The notes beneath the pieces were generated by a model. That model was not told where the DNA came from. It did not search any database and saw only the letters and a list, made by a program, of their open reading frames with translations. A stretch of DNA of 64,000 nucleotides from Thalassotalea psychrophila (GTDB taxonomy: Bacteria > Pseudomonadota > Gammaproteobacteria > Enterobacterales > Alteromonadaceae), in NCBI RefSeq assembly GCF_031583595.1, contig NZ_CP134145.1:3038001-3102000 (forward strand), in the 5' to 3' direction. Both the position numbers and the translations under genes were made by a program. Position 1 is the first letter of the stretch; each line of letters opens with the position of its first letter. Positions 48,405 to 57,389 of this stretch are shown here, piece after piece.

Positions 48405-50423
48405 ATGTTTACTAAAATATTAATTGCAAACCGTGGTGAAATTGCTTGTCGCATTATTAAAACAGCTCGTGAAATGGGCATTTTAACTGTTGCAGTTTAT
48501 TCTGATGCAGATGCCGATTCTTTACACGTGAATATGGCCGATGAAGCCATTCATATAGGTGGTTCTCCTTCTCGAGAAAGTTACTTACTTGGTGATAAAG
48601 TTATTGAAGCGGCAATAAGAACTGGCGCACAGGCTATTCATCCTGGTTATGGTTTCTTATCTGAAAATGCAGATTTTTGCCGAAAATGTGCCAAACAAAA
48701 TATTATTTTCATTGGCCCTCCTGTTCCTGCAATTGAAGCTATGGGTTCAAAGTCTGCAGCGAAAGTTATCATGGAAAAGGCCAATGTACCTTTAGTTCCT
48801 GGTTATCATGGCGATGATCAAAATCCAGCCATTATAAAAAAAGCGGCTGATGATATGGGTTATCCTGTATTACTTAAAGCCACAGCTGGTGGCGGTGGTA
48901 AAGGCATGCGTCAAGTTTGGTCAGAAAGTGAATTTGAAGAAGCTTTAGCCGCTGCAAAACGAGAATCTTTATCATCATTCGGTGACGATACTATGTTGGT
49001 TGAAAAATATTTAACCCAACCTCGTCACGTCGAAATCCAAGTATTTTGCGATAACCATGGCAATGCTGTTTATTTATTCGAACGCGACTGTTCTGTACAG
49101 CGTCGCCATCAAAAAGTGATAGAAGAAGCGCCAGCGCCAAACATGAGCGTAGAGCTACGCCAGAAAATGGGTGAGTCAGCAATTCAATCTGCGAAAGCAA
49201 TCGGTTACCAGGGTGCTGGAACAGTTGAATTTTTGCTTGATGTTGACGGTTCATTCTACTTTATGGAAATGAATACACGTTTGCAGGTAGAGCACCCGGT
49301 TACTGAAATGATCTCAGGCCAAGATTTAGTTGAGTGGCAGCTTCGTGTTGCCGCTGATGAGACCCTTCCGTTAAAGCAAAATGAACTTGTACTTAATGGC
49401 CATGCTTTTGAAGCGCGAATTTATGCTGAAGATCCAAATAACGACTTCTTACCTGCTACAGGTAAATTAAGCTATTTAAGAACACCTGCAGAAAATGAGC
49501 ATGTGCGTATTGATACCGGTGTTCGCCAAGGTGATGACGTCAGTGTTTTCTATGATCCGATGATCGCAAAATTAATTGTTTGGGGTGAAAACCGTGAAAA
49601 AGCCCTACAGTTATTAGCTAAATCGTTAATGGAATACCGAATTCAAGGTGTTACCACTAATATCGACTTTCTTTATAACTTAGCTACGGCTAAGCCCTTT
49701 CAGCAAGCTGATATAGATACTGGGTTTATCGAAAAACATCATGATTTAATTTTTCATGATGACGAGAAAACACTTTCTGACGAACTGCCAATTGCTGCAC
49801 TTTATTTAGTATTAGCACAAGCTAACAAAGCAAAGGCGATTGCGCAGAACACAAATGACCCGCATTCTCCGTGGAATGCCACCAACGCATGGCGACTCAA
49901 CGAATCTCATATTCATGCATTTGAATTAGAGCATAACGATATAATTTATCCAGTAAATGTTGAAGAAAAACGCCAAGGTAGTAGTACGTTTTATTTAATC
50001 ACAGTCGCTGGTAAAACTGTTGATTGTCAGGGGCACATAGATGGCGACACGTTATTTGCTAACGTAAATGGCTATCGCTTCAATGCTACTGTTGGTGAAA
50101 ATCTTGGTCAATATAGCCTATTTAGACAAACTGGAGTGATTCATTTTACTAAAGTTGAACCAGACTGTGGTGATGCAAGCAATGAGCAAAGTGGTGGCGG
50201 TCTAACAGCACCAATGAATGGCACTATGGTGACATTATTAGCCGCTGTAGGTGAAACAGTTAAAAAAGATCAACCATTACTAATCATGGAAGCAATGAAA
50301 ATGGAACATACTATTCGTGCACCAAATAATGGTAGTGTTAGCGAATTTTACTTCAATGTTGGTGATATGGTTGATGGTGGCGCTGAATTATTAGCGTTTA
50401 CTGCAGAAGTTGAGAGTGAATAA
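48405..50423 (+). CDS. liuD: Methylcrotonyl-CoA carboxylase, biotin carboxylase (alpha) subunit LiuD
   Basis: The 672-residue subunit carries biotin carboxylase (about 1-450: [14 protein letters not shown]-binding [28 protein letters not shown]) and a C-terminal biotin carrier domain (about 595-668), where biotin is attached to Lys632 in MEAMKMEHT. It uses ATP and bicarbonate to charge biotin for LiuB. The length suits MCC alpha. liuE starts two bases after its stop. Confidence 0.95.
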   Translation: MFTKILIANRGEIACRIIKTAREMGILTVAVYSDADADSLHVNMADEAIHIGGSPSRESYLLGDKVIEAAIRTGAQAIHPGYGFLSENADFCRKCAKQNIIFIGPPVPAIEAMGSKSAAKVIMEKANVPLVPGYHGDDQNPAIIKKAADDMGYPVLLKATAGGGGKGMRQVWSESEFEEALAAAKRESLSSFGDDTMLVEKYLTQPRHVEIQVFCDNHGNAVYLFERDCSVQRRHQKVIEEAPAPNMSVELRQKMGESAIQSAKAIGYQGAGTVEFLLDVDGSFYFMEMNTRLQVEHPVTEMISGQDLVEWQLRVAADETLPLKQNELVLNGHAFEARIYAEDPNNDFLPATGKLSYLRTPAENEHVRIDTGVRQGDDVSVFYDPMIAKLIVWGENREKALQLLAKSLMEYRIQGVTTNIDFLYNLATAKPFQQADIDTGFIEKHHDLIFHDDEKTLSDELPIAALYLVLAQANKAKAIAQNTNDPHSPWNATNAWRLNESHIHAFELEHNDIIYPVNVEEKRQGSSTFYLITVAGKTVDCQGHIDGDTLFANVNGYRFNATVGENLGQYSLFRQTGVIHFTKVEPDCGDASNEQSGGGLTAPMNGTMVTLLAAVGETVKKDQPLLIMEAMKMEHTIRAPNNGSVSEFYFNVGDMVDGGAELLAFTAEVESE

Positions 50424-50425
50424 TC

Positions 50426-51355
50426 ATGACTATTGTAACTAGCGGCGCAGGGAACTCTTTGCCTAAACAAGTGAAAATTGTTGAAGTTGGCCCTAGAGAT
50501 GGCTTACAAAACGAAGCGAAACTTATCAGTGCAGAAGACAAAATTTCTCTTATAGAGCAATTGGCTAATGCCGGCGTAAGCTATATTGAAAGTGGTAGTT
50601 TTGTATCTCCTAAATGGGTGCCACAAATGGCTACATCAACTGATGTTTTTAACGGCATCAATCGTCTAGATGGTATTACTTATGCGGCACTTACACCAAA
50701 TATGAAAGGTTTTGAAAGTGCGATTGCGGTTAATGCTGATGAAGTTGCTATTTTTGGTGCCGCTTCAGAATCATTTAGCCAAAAGAATATTAATTGTTCA
50801 ATTGATGAATCTTTAGAGCGTTTTTTACCCGTTATTGCTGCGGCAAAACAGCATGGATTGAAAGTGCGCGGTTATGTTTCTTGTGTAGTTGGCTGCCCTT
50901 ATGAAGGAGATATAGCACCTGAGCAAGTGGCAATTGTTGCTAAAAAGCTATTTGATATGGGTTGTTATGAAATATCTCTTGGCGATACCATAGGTGTTGG
51001 TACCGTACATTCAGTAAAAGCAATGCTAGACGCGGTAAGTCAGCAAGTGCCAATAGAGAATATAGCGGTACACTTCCATGATACATATGGACAAGCGCTT
51101 ACTAACATTTACGCGGCATTAAGTAGTGGTGTAAGTGTGGTAGATTCTGCAATAGCCGGTCTTGGAGGCTGTCCTTATGCTAAAGGCGCATCGGGTAATG
51201 TTGCAACCGAAGACGTGGTTTATTTACTTAATGGCTTAGGTATTAAGCATGGTATAGATTTTGATAAATTACTGCAGGCCGGTTGGTTTATTTCAGATAA
51301 ATTAGATAAGGCCCCTATTTCAAAAGTGTCTAATGCAATGCGGGCAAAACAGTAA
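50426..51355 (+). CDS. liuE: Hydroxymethylglutaryl-CoA lyase LiuE
   Basis: LiuE splits HMG-CoA into acetoacetate and acetyl-CoA, ending leucine breakdown. The 309-residue DRE-TIM barrel enzyme has [10 protein letters not shown] (22-31), [25 protein letters not shown] with metal-binding histidines, and the signature [19 protein letters not shown], which contains the catalytic Cys. It is last in the operon and followed by a strong terminator. No CoA-transferase for acetoacetate is in the window. Confidence 0.95.
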   Translation: MTIVTSGAGNSLPKQVKIVEVGPRDGLQNEAKLISAEDKISLIEQLANAGVSYIESGSFVSPKWVPQMATSTDVFNGINRLDGITYAALTPNMKGFESAIAVNADEVAIFGAASESFSQKNINCSIDESLERFLPVIAAAKQHGLKVRGYVSCVVGCPYEGDIAPEQVAIVAKKLFDMGCYEISLGDTIGVGTVHSVKAMLDAVSQQVPIENIAVHFHDTYGQALTNIYAALSSGVSVVDSAIAGLGGCPYAKGASGNVATEDVVYLLNGLGIKHGIDFDKLLQAGWFISDKLDKAPISKVSNAMRAKQ

Positions 51356-51379
51356 TAATAAATCGTATAAAATAAATGT

Positions 51380-51408
51380 AGCCAGTAGTTAAACTACTGG
51401 CTTTTTTG
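51380..51408 (+). terminator. Terminator of the liu operon
   Basis: AGCCAGTAGT pairs perfectly with ACTACTGGCT around TAA (51380-51402), followed by a T-run. It begins 25 bases after the liuE stop. It also lies at the end of the converging 122-residue orphan gene. Confidence 0.9.
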
Positions 51409-51428
51409 ATGGCTTAATTTTTATTCAG

Positions 51429-51797
51429 CTATAATTCATGTGTTACATGTAATTCGGGTAAATCGAGTTCAAACAACGCTTTGTTATTTTTGATAGAAAA
51501 AGGCCAGTTCTCAGACACTTTATCAAAATGCTGTATATCTTCAAAATCATAGTAAGAATCCCATCTATATCCGACTTTAATCTCACCTGATAACTGTTCA
51601 ATAATTGTATCGGACACTTCAAATGTTTCCATTTTCACATGCGCTCTATCACAATATTGTTGCGACACTCTCGTCATGCGTTCATGAAATTTAAGTTTAT
51701 TAAGAACCAAACCTTCGGTGATTACTTTAGATAGTGTATTCTTACAATTAAGATCGTGACCAAATAAATCTATTTCTACTTTAATTTTCTGATCCAT
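51429..51797 (-). CDS. Hypothetical protein, 122 residues
   Basis: I recognise no family. The predicted protein is soluble, acidic (many Asp and Glu), with no signal peptide or membrane segment. Aromatic-rich VGYRWDSYYDFEDIQHF lies at about 75-91. GAGCG is located about 10 bases upstream of the ATG, a modest ribosome site. It converges on the liu operon and has its own gap on the other side, so there is no operon context. Codon use resembles its neighbours, which favours a real gene. Confidence 0.65.
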   Translation of the reverse strand: MDQKIKVEIDLFGHDLNCKNTLSKVITEGLVLNKLKFHERMTRVSQQYCDRAHVKMETFEVSDTIIEQLSGEIKVGYRWDSYYDFEDIQHFDKVSENWPFSIKNNKALFELDLPELHVTHEL

Positions 51798-52093
51798 CGT
51801 ATAGCGCTCTATGATTATTTTTTTAATGCAAGGATCTTAACAAAGAACCAAAAGAAAATAAAAGTCATTTCGTAATATTACACAACCAATTACAAAAACT
51901 AGTTAAATAAAGAGTGTTTGGAAAATATCTATAAAATATAATTTATGATGAAGTTATTAACATCGTTAATAATTTCATTTGATTTCATGATATTAAACAA
52001 TCCCATTAACCTTAGGTTTTATTGATAACTTTCTACAATTTTGGTTTAGAATAATAGTATTGGGTGAATGTTTTCTTATTATGGAACTGGCAT

Positions 52094-52240
52094 ATGTTTA
52101 CGGAGCAAAAGTTTTTAGTGTTAATGGTAATTACTTTCATAACTATTATTAGCGTGTCAATGTCAAAAGCATTTGCCTATTCAGAAGCAAGTTATTCAGA
52201 AAATCCCTCCATGGTAGTAGTGGTGGTAACTAACCGATAA
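52094..52240 (+). CDS. Small secreted-peptide ORF, 48 residues
   Basis: Starting at ATG 52094, after GGAA, a 48-codon frame encodes a typical signal peptide: MFTEQKFLVLM, then hydrophobic VITFITIISVSM, and a likely signal-peptidase site after SKAFA (about residue 28). The mature part would be only about 20 residues, ending SMVVVVVTNR. A strong terminator follows 16 bases after the stop, and a TTGATA / TAGAAT pair with 19-base spacing lies upstream. It is below usual gene-calling length. No function is known; it could also be a leader region. Confidence 0.5.
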   Translation: MFTEQKFLVLMVITFITIISVSMSKAFAYSEASYSENPSMVVVVVTNR

Positions 52241-52255
52241 TGTTAGTGAACGGTT

Positions 52256-52283
52256 AAGAGCAGATCTTTCTGCTCTTTTTTTT
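52256..52283 (+). terminator. Terminator after the small secreted-peptide ORF
   Basis: AAGAGCAGA pairs with TTCTGCTCTT around TCT and is followed by a run of T. It ends a transcript that starts in the 51.8-52.1 kb gap and so supports an expressed short unit there. Confidence 0.85.
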
Positions 52284-52451
52284 GCTCAGAGAAGAGCCAT
52301 ATGCAGAAATAACATGGATGTTTAAATTCCTATTTTGCTCATAATTAGCTGATTAAATTTGTTCATCTTGAAAATTTCTATATAATCCCCTTCATATTAA
52401 GCATGACAGCATAGAACTTGTCATCAATACTCCAATTTCATTAGGTATCGC

Positions 52452-52967
52452 ATGACAAGTAAAGCAACTATCGGTTTAACTAATCCTAAAAGCCCAAGTA
52501 ATGTAGGTGCTGTAATGCGCGCGAGTGGCTGTTACCAAGTAGATTCAGTTTTCTACGATGGAGGCCGTTATGCCTTTGCAAAGAAATTTCATACCGATAC
52601 TCAAAATGCGCTATTAAACATCCCACTAGTTGAAACAAACCGTTTATTAGATGTAGTGCCTGATGGTGCTAAAGTTGTTTGTATTGATTTAGTTGAAGGT
52701 GCAGTTGCCCTGCCCGATTTTGAACACCCTGAAAATGCCTATTATATTTTTGGTCCTGAAGATGGCACGATTGAACAAGAAGTTATCGATAACGCAGATT
52801 CAGTAGTATATATACCTACCATAGGTTGCATGAATTTAGCCGCTACGGTAAATGTAGTTTTATACGACCGATTAGCAAAGTCAGAAAATAGAATTGGTGG
52901 TGACGAACTTATTAGAGAGAGTCGTGATACCAACAATACAGCAAAAGTAACAGTGAGCGGGTTATAA
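52452..52967 (+). CDS. SPOUT-family (TrmH-like) RNA methyltransferase
   Basis: The 171 residues contain all three SpoU motifs: NPKSPSNVGAVMRAS (12-26), YIFGPEDGTI (about 97-106) and IPTIGCMNLAATVNVVLYDR (about 117-136), which form the knotted SAM-binding site. There is no added RNA-binding domain. It resembles small TrmH/TrmL-type enzymes that methylate a ribose in tRNA or rRNA; the target base cannot be named. It converges with upp, three bases apart. Confidence 0.85.
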   Translation: MTSKATIGLTNPKSPSNVGAVMRASGCYQVDSVFYDGGRYAFAKKFHTDTQNALLNIPLVETNRLLDVVPDGAKVVCIDLVEGAVALPDFEHPENAYYIFGPEDGTIEQEVIDNADSVVYIPTIGCMNLAATVNVVLYDRLAKSENRIGGDELIRESRDTNNTAKVTVSGL

Positions 52968-52969
52968 GG

Positions 52970-53596
52970 CTACTTGGTGCCAAATATTTTGTCACCTGCA
53001 TCTCCAAGGCCAGGTATGATGTAGCCATGTTCATTCAAATGATCATCAATAGATGCTGTATATAAATCTATATCTGGATGCTTCTCTTCTAAGGCTTTAA
53101 TGCCTTCTGGCGCTGCAACCAGAACTAAAGCGACGATATTTTTACAACCACGCTCTTTCAATAAATCGATTGTCGCTATCATAGAACCACCTGTGGCAAG
53201 CATAGGGTCAATAACCAGTGCTAGTCGCTCATCAATCTCACCAACAAGCTTTTCAAAATAAACAATTGGCTCGAACGTTTCTTCATTCCTGTACATGCCA
53301 ACAACTGAAATTAAGGCGTTAGGGATCAGTTTTAGCACACCATCCATCATCCCTAAACCAGCACGTAGTATTGGTACGATGGTTACCTTTTTTCCTTTAA
53401 TTTGTTGAACTGAAACTTGTCCGTTCCAGCTATCAATGGTTATATTTTCAAGTTCAAAGTTTTTTGATGCTTCATAGGTCAACAAACTGCCGACTTCGGA
53501 TACTAATTCACGAAAATCCTTAGTACTGACATCGGCAACACGCATTAAACCCAATTTATGTTTTACTAACGGGTGATTTACTTCAAAAACGTTCAT
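52970..53596 (-). CDS. upp: Uracil phosphoribosyltransferase Upp
   Basis: Upp salvages uracil to UMP with PRPP. The 208-residue length equals that of E. coli Upp. Conserved parts are [12 protein letters not shown] (8-19), [13 protein letters not shown], the PRPP loop [13 protein letters not shown] (about 126-138) and the C-terminal [16 protein letters not shown]. No uracil permease is adjacent; the gene appears single. Confidence 0.96.
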   Translation of the reverse strand: MNVFEVNHPLVKHKLGLMRVADVSTKDFRELVSEVGSLLTYEASKNFELENITIDSWNGQVSVQQIKGKKVTIVPILRAGLGMMDGVLKLIPNALISVVGMYRNEETFEPIVYFEKLVGEIDERLALVIDPMLATGGSMIATIDLLKERGCKNIVALVLVAAPEGIKALEEKHPDIDLYTASIDDHLNEHGYIIPGLGDAGDKIFGTK

Positions 53597-53688
53597 AATA
53601 TTTCCCTATTAGGTTGTACATGGCCTTTAATATTATGGTTAATAAATTGTCATTTGTAATCTTAAATAGAAAAACTATTCAGCAGTGT

Positions 53689-54333
53689 TTACCTTACGCC
53701 CTCTTTTACGTATGGATTGCTACGTCGCTCCTCACCGAAGGTGCTCATAGGTCCGTGACCAGGAATAAACCTAACATCATCACCTAATGGCCATAAATTA
53801 GTTTTAATTGAATTTACTAAGGTTTCTTGGCAGCCTTTAGGAAAATCAGTACGACCAATTGAACCTTTAAATAACACATCGCCAACTTGAGCAAGTTTGG
53901 CCGTTTTACTGAAAAAAATCACATGCCCTGGCGTATGGCCAGGACAAAAATATACTTCTAATATCTCATTACCAACAGTTACATTATCCCCCTGCTCTAA
54001 CCAACGACCTGTTTTAAACACCCTTGCTTCAGGAAAACCAAATTGTTGTATTTGTTGTGGGAAAATATCAATCCAAAACTGATCTGCTTTATGCGGACCT
54101 TCTATAGGCAAGTTTAATTTATCAGCAATATCTTGCGTGCCGCCAGCATGATCAACATGAGCGTGGGTTAACAACAATTTTGTTAACGTCACACCTTCAT
54201 GCTCAGTCGCGGCGAGTAATCGGTTACTTTCTCCTCCAGGATCAATCAATGCTCCCTCCATGGTTTGATCGCACCATATTAAAGTGGCATTTTGTTGAAA
54301 CTGGGTAACGGGAATTATTTTAAATTGCAGCAT
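53689..54333 (-). CDS. Metallo-beta-lactamase-fold hydrolase (YcbL/glyoxalase II-like)
   Basis: The ATG at 54333 is preferred over a TTG two codons earlier. The 214 residues have the metal motif THAHVDHAGG (about 55-64), GHTPGHVIF, QVGDVLFKGSIGRTDFP and FIPGHGPMSTFG. These are the ligands of a di-metal site as in YcbL, a type II glyoxalase-like hydrolase. A thioester substrate such as S-lactoylglutathione is possible, but not shown. It is next to upp in the same direction, with a 92-base gap. Confidence 0.85.
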   Translation of the reverse strand: MLQFKIIPVTQFQQNATLIWCDQTMEGALIDPGGESNRLLAATEHEGVTLTKLLLTHAHVDHAGGTQDIADKLNLPIEGPHKADQFWIDIFPQQIQQFGFPEARVFKTGRWLEQGDNVTVGNEILEVYFCPGHTPGHVIFFSKTAKLAQVGDVLFKGSIGRTDFPKGCQETLVNSIKTNLWPLGDDVRFIPGHGPMSTFGEERRSNPYVKEGVR

Positions 54334-54517
54334 ATTCAATAAATATTAAACTAAACGATGAAGACTATGATAAGCAGTGTTATTGCAGGTTTCCAGTTCA
54401 ATATTCACTAGAAGCTATTTATTAACGTGTATTTCACAATTTAACTTGCCAAACCTTTAAAAAGCTAGGTAAGCTCAGCCTATAGAGAATAATAATAATG
54501 ATGATGAAAAATACTTT

Positions 54518-55855
54518 ATGAGTACAACGAGAGATTCCTTTCAATCCCGTCTAGGGTTTATTTTAGCAGCTGCAGGTTCAGCGATAGGCCTAGGTAATAT
54601 TTGGGGTTTCCCAACTCAAGCAGCAAACAATGGCGGTGGCGCTTTTGTATTTGTTTACCTTATTGTGACCGTTTTATTAGCTTTACCGGCGTTATATGCC
54701 GAAATGTACATTGGTAATCAAGCTCAAAAAAATCCAGTAGGAGCTTTACAAGATGCCTGTGAAGATGTGTCTCGAAACTTAGGTAAGTACGCTGGTTTAT
54801 TTGGTCTGCTTGGCGCCATTTTAATGCTTAGCTTTTATACCATAGTTGCTGGTTGGATGCTTGCTCATGCATTATCACCATTAATGGAATTAATAGGGTT
54901 TACTGATGCTGCTATTTGGCTTGGTGAATCAAGCCACGCTCGCAATTTAGCCTTTACGCCAGTATTCATTATTTTAGGTGCTTTGATCATTAACCAAGGG
55001 GTGAGCAAAGGAATTGAACGTTGGTCTAGCCGATTGATGCCAATTTTATTTGTGCTTCTAATTGGCTTAATTATTTATATATTACAACAACCTGGTGCAA
55101 ATGAAGGGGTGGCGATGTACTTACAACCCGACTTTAGCCAGTTGCAAGATCCAATGCTGATAATCTCAGCCATGGGGCAAGCTTTCTTTTCATTGTCCAT
55201 TGGTGTTGGCGGTATGATGGTTTACGGCTCTTACATGAAAAAGAATGCCAATATGGGCCAACTGGTAATATCAATTGGCGCACTTGATACATTGATTGCT
55301 TTTCTTGCGGGTTTATTAATTATTCCAACCTTGTTTGTCGCTCAACATCTGGGCTTAGAGGTATTTGCAGATGGAAAGCTTATTGGCGGCCCGCAATTAA
55401 TATTTTCAATATTACCTACCTTGTTTGATTCCATGGGTGATATTGGTGTTTATGTAGCCCTAGTGTTTTTCTCATTGATGTCTATGGCAGCCCTAACGTC
55501 CACTCTCTCATCAACAGAGGTACCTGTTGCATATTTAGTTGAAGATAAAAGTTATTCCCGAAGTAAAGCGACAATTTTGGTTTCACTTATTGTTCTAACT
55601 GCTTGTATGACCATCGTTTATAATTTTGATAGCTTGTTTGGACTTATTATAACTTGGGTAAATACATTCCAGTTACCAATCATGGGGCTATTTTACTTTA
55701 TCGTTGTTGGTTGGATTTGGAAGCGCGGTAATCAATTAGCAGATCAGGCTTTACTCGCTAGTAAGCCTTCGTTGAAGTTATGGGGCAACTATTTACGCTA
55801 TGTTTGTCCTATCTTACTTTCAATAGTATTTATTAGCGTAATTATGGCACTTTAA
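54518..55855 (+). CDS. Sodium-dependent transporter, NSS (SNF) family
   Basis: The 445-residue inner-membrane protein has about 11-12 hydrophobic helices and the family start FILAAAGSAIGLGNIWGFP (13-31), which forms the sodium and substrate site, plus NGGGAFVFVYL. Bacterial NSS members are sodium-coupled amino-acid symporters in the LeuT and MhsT group; the substrate here is unknown. It stands alone, converging with rmuC at a shared long hairpin. Confidence 0.9.
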   Translation: MSTTRDSFQSRLGFILAAAGSAIGLGNIWGFPTQAANNGGGAFVFVYLIVTVLLALPALYAEMYIGNQAQKNPVGALQDACEDVSRNLGKYAGLFGLLGAILMLSFYTIVAGWMLAHALSPLMELIGFTDAAIWLGESSHARNLAFTPVFIILGALIINQGVSKGIERWSSRLMPILFVLLIGLIIYILQQPGANEGVAMYLQPDFSQLQDPMLIISAMGQAFFSLSIGVGGMMVYGSYMKKNANMGQLVISIGALDTLIAFLAGLLIIPTLFVAQHLGLEVFADGKLIGGPQLIFSILPTLFDSMGDIGVYVALVFFSLMSMAALTSTLSSTEVPVAYLVEDKSYSRSKATILVSLIVLTACMTIVYNFDSLFGLIITWVNTFQLPIMGLFYFIVVGWIWKRGNQLADQALLASKPSLKLWGNYLRYVCPILLSIVFISVIMAL

Positions 55856-55860
55856 TGATA

Positions 55861-55916
55861 AAAACTAGGGTCAGAGTCAGGTTATTGCGTAATAATCTGA
55901 CTCTGACCCTAGTTTT
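55861..55916. terminator. Bidirectional long hairpin between transporter and rmuC
   Basis: AAAACTAGGGTCAGAGTCAG and CTGACTCTGACCCTAGTTTT form an almost perfect stem of about 25 pairs around a short GCG loop. The flanking A and T runs suit a two-way terminator for the converging genes. The GGGTCAGA core links it to the stems at 14645 and 45911. Confidence 0.8.
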
Positions 55917-57207
55917 ATTCTGCTATTTTTTCCACTTCATTATCTTTTAAATCTACTTGTTCTATTTTTTCAAAACGACCGGATATTTTATTGGCAGATG
56001 TATGAATAAGTTTTACATCACTTGCTGCTTGGTCGATATGTTTTGCCAAGTTATCAAAACGTGTTCTAAACCGGCCAAAATCAGCACCTAAATGTGATAG
56101 ATGCTCTTGTATTAAATGAATTTGTTTGCGCGTCGCTTCGTCTTTTAATACAGATCTCGCCGTTGTTAAAATAGCCATAAGCGTAGTTGGTGAAGATAAC
56201 CAAACCCGTTTTTTATGAGCTTCTTCAACTAATTCTGGGTAATGGGCATGTATTTCGGCAAATATTGCTTCTGCAGGAATAAACATTACCGCACCATCAG
56301 CAGTTTCATTATCGATTAAGTATTTATCACTAATGTCATTAATGTGCTTTTTAATATCGACTTTAAACTGACGCTCAGCTAATTTTCTATCACTATCACC
56401 CAATTCGTTATCGGTCATTTTTTTGTAGCTTTCTAAAGGGAATTTAGAATCAATAACGACGTTACCTGTAGGCTTGGGCAAAAATAAAATACAATCCGCA
56501 ATTTTACCATTCGATAAGGTGTGCTGTATTGAGAAGTGCTTTTCTGGCATTACATTACGAATAAGTGCATTGAGTTGTACTTCGCCAAATGCGCCACGTG
56601 ATCGTTTGTCAGCCAAAACTTCTTGCAGGCTGACCACGTTAGTAGAAAGTTCGGTTATCTTCTTCTGTGCATCATCTATTAACGCTAAGCGCTTTAGTAT
56701 GTCATTAAATGTTTTAGTAGTTTTATCAAATCCATCAGTCAAACGTTTTTCAACGCCTGCCGAAATATCTTGTAAGCGTTTATCTGTACTTTGTGTGAGC
56801 TCAGTCATGCGTTTAGCCATAACTTCAGAATTGCTCGCTAATGATTTAGAAAGCTCTTCTCGGCTTTCTTTAGTGGTTTTACTTAAATGGGCAATAAGTT
56901 GATTAATGGCAAACATCTGGTTTTTATTAAACTGCTCTTTATGATCGTTTAATTGCTGCATTAACTTTAGCTGTAAATCGCTACTAGAACTTTCTAAATT
57001 ACTGCGTAACTTTTCCTGTTGGGCAAACATCAACTGCTGTTGTTCTTGCCATTGTTTCAATCTATCTTGAACCACTGAGGTTTCTTTACTTTGTTGCAGC
57101 AAAACTGAAGATAAAGCGGAGACTTTACTGAGTAAGACTAAACAAAAAATACTGAGTAAAATTAATAGGGAAATGGCAATAAAAGTAAAGTATGGAATTT
57201 CTATCAT
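55915..57207 (-). CDS. rmuC: DNA recombination protein RmuC
   Basis: The 430 residues begin with a membrane anchor (about 7-27), continue as a long coiled coil rich in Gln, Lys and Ser (about 30-190) and end with the RmuC nuclease-like domain (about 200-390: RSRGAFGEVQLNALI, NVVIDSKFPLESY, VMFIPAEAIFAEI). RmuC limits inversions between short inverted repeats in E. coli; the domain is related to PD-(D/E)XK nucleases. The gene is single. Confidence 0.92.
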   Translation of the reverse strand: MIEIPYFTFIAISLLILLSIFCLVLLSKVSALSSVLLQQSKETSVVQDRLKQWQEQQQLMFAQQEKLRSNLESSSSDLQLKLMQQLNDHKEQFNKNQMFAINQLIAHLSKTTKESREELSKSLASNSEVMAKRMTELTQSTDKRLQDISAGVEKRLTDGFDKTTKTFNDILKRLALIDDAQKKITELSTNVVSLQEVLADKRSRGAFGEVQLNALIRNVMPEKHFSIQHTLSNGKIADCILFLPKPTGNVVIDSKFPLESYKKMTDNELGDSDRKLAERQFKVDIKKHINDISDKYLIDNETADGAVMFIPAEAIFAEIHAHYPELVEEAHKKRVWLSSPTTLMAILTTARSVLKDEATRKQIHLIQEHLSHLGADFGRFRTRFDNLAKHIDQAASDVKLIHTSANKISGRFEKIEQVDLKDNEVEKIAE

Positions 57208-57339
57208 AGGGCTTCTTAATTGTTATTAGTATCAATCAACAGAAAGTACTGTATATTATCACAGTCCATTTAACCCTAAGAAAAAGAAATGGTCAAGTAA
57301 ACAAGTTAAGAAGGTTTGTATGATATTGTTTTCTAAAAC

Positions 57340-57367
57340 AAGAATCCCAGCAAAAGCTGGGATTCTT
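57340..57367 (-). terminator. Hairpin after the S9 peptidase gene
   Basis: AAGAATCCCAGC pairs perfectly with GCTGGGATTCTT around AAAA, 23 bases beyond the S9 peptidase stop. Read on the minus strand the T-run is weak, but the perfect stem makes a terminator likely. Confidence 0.7.
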
Positions 57368-57389
57368 AATAGGTTAAATAAAAGATTAT

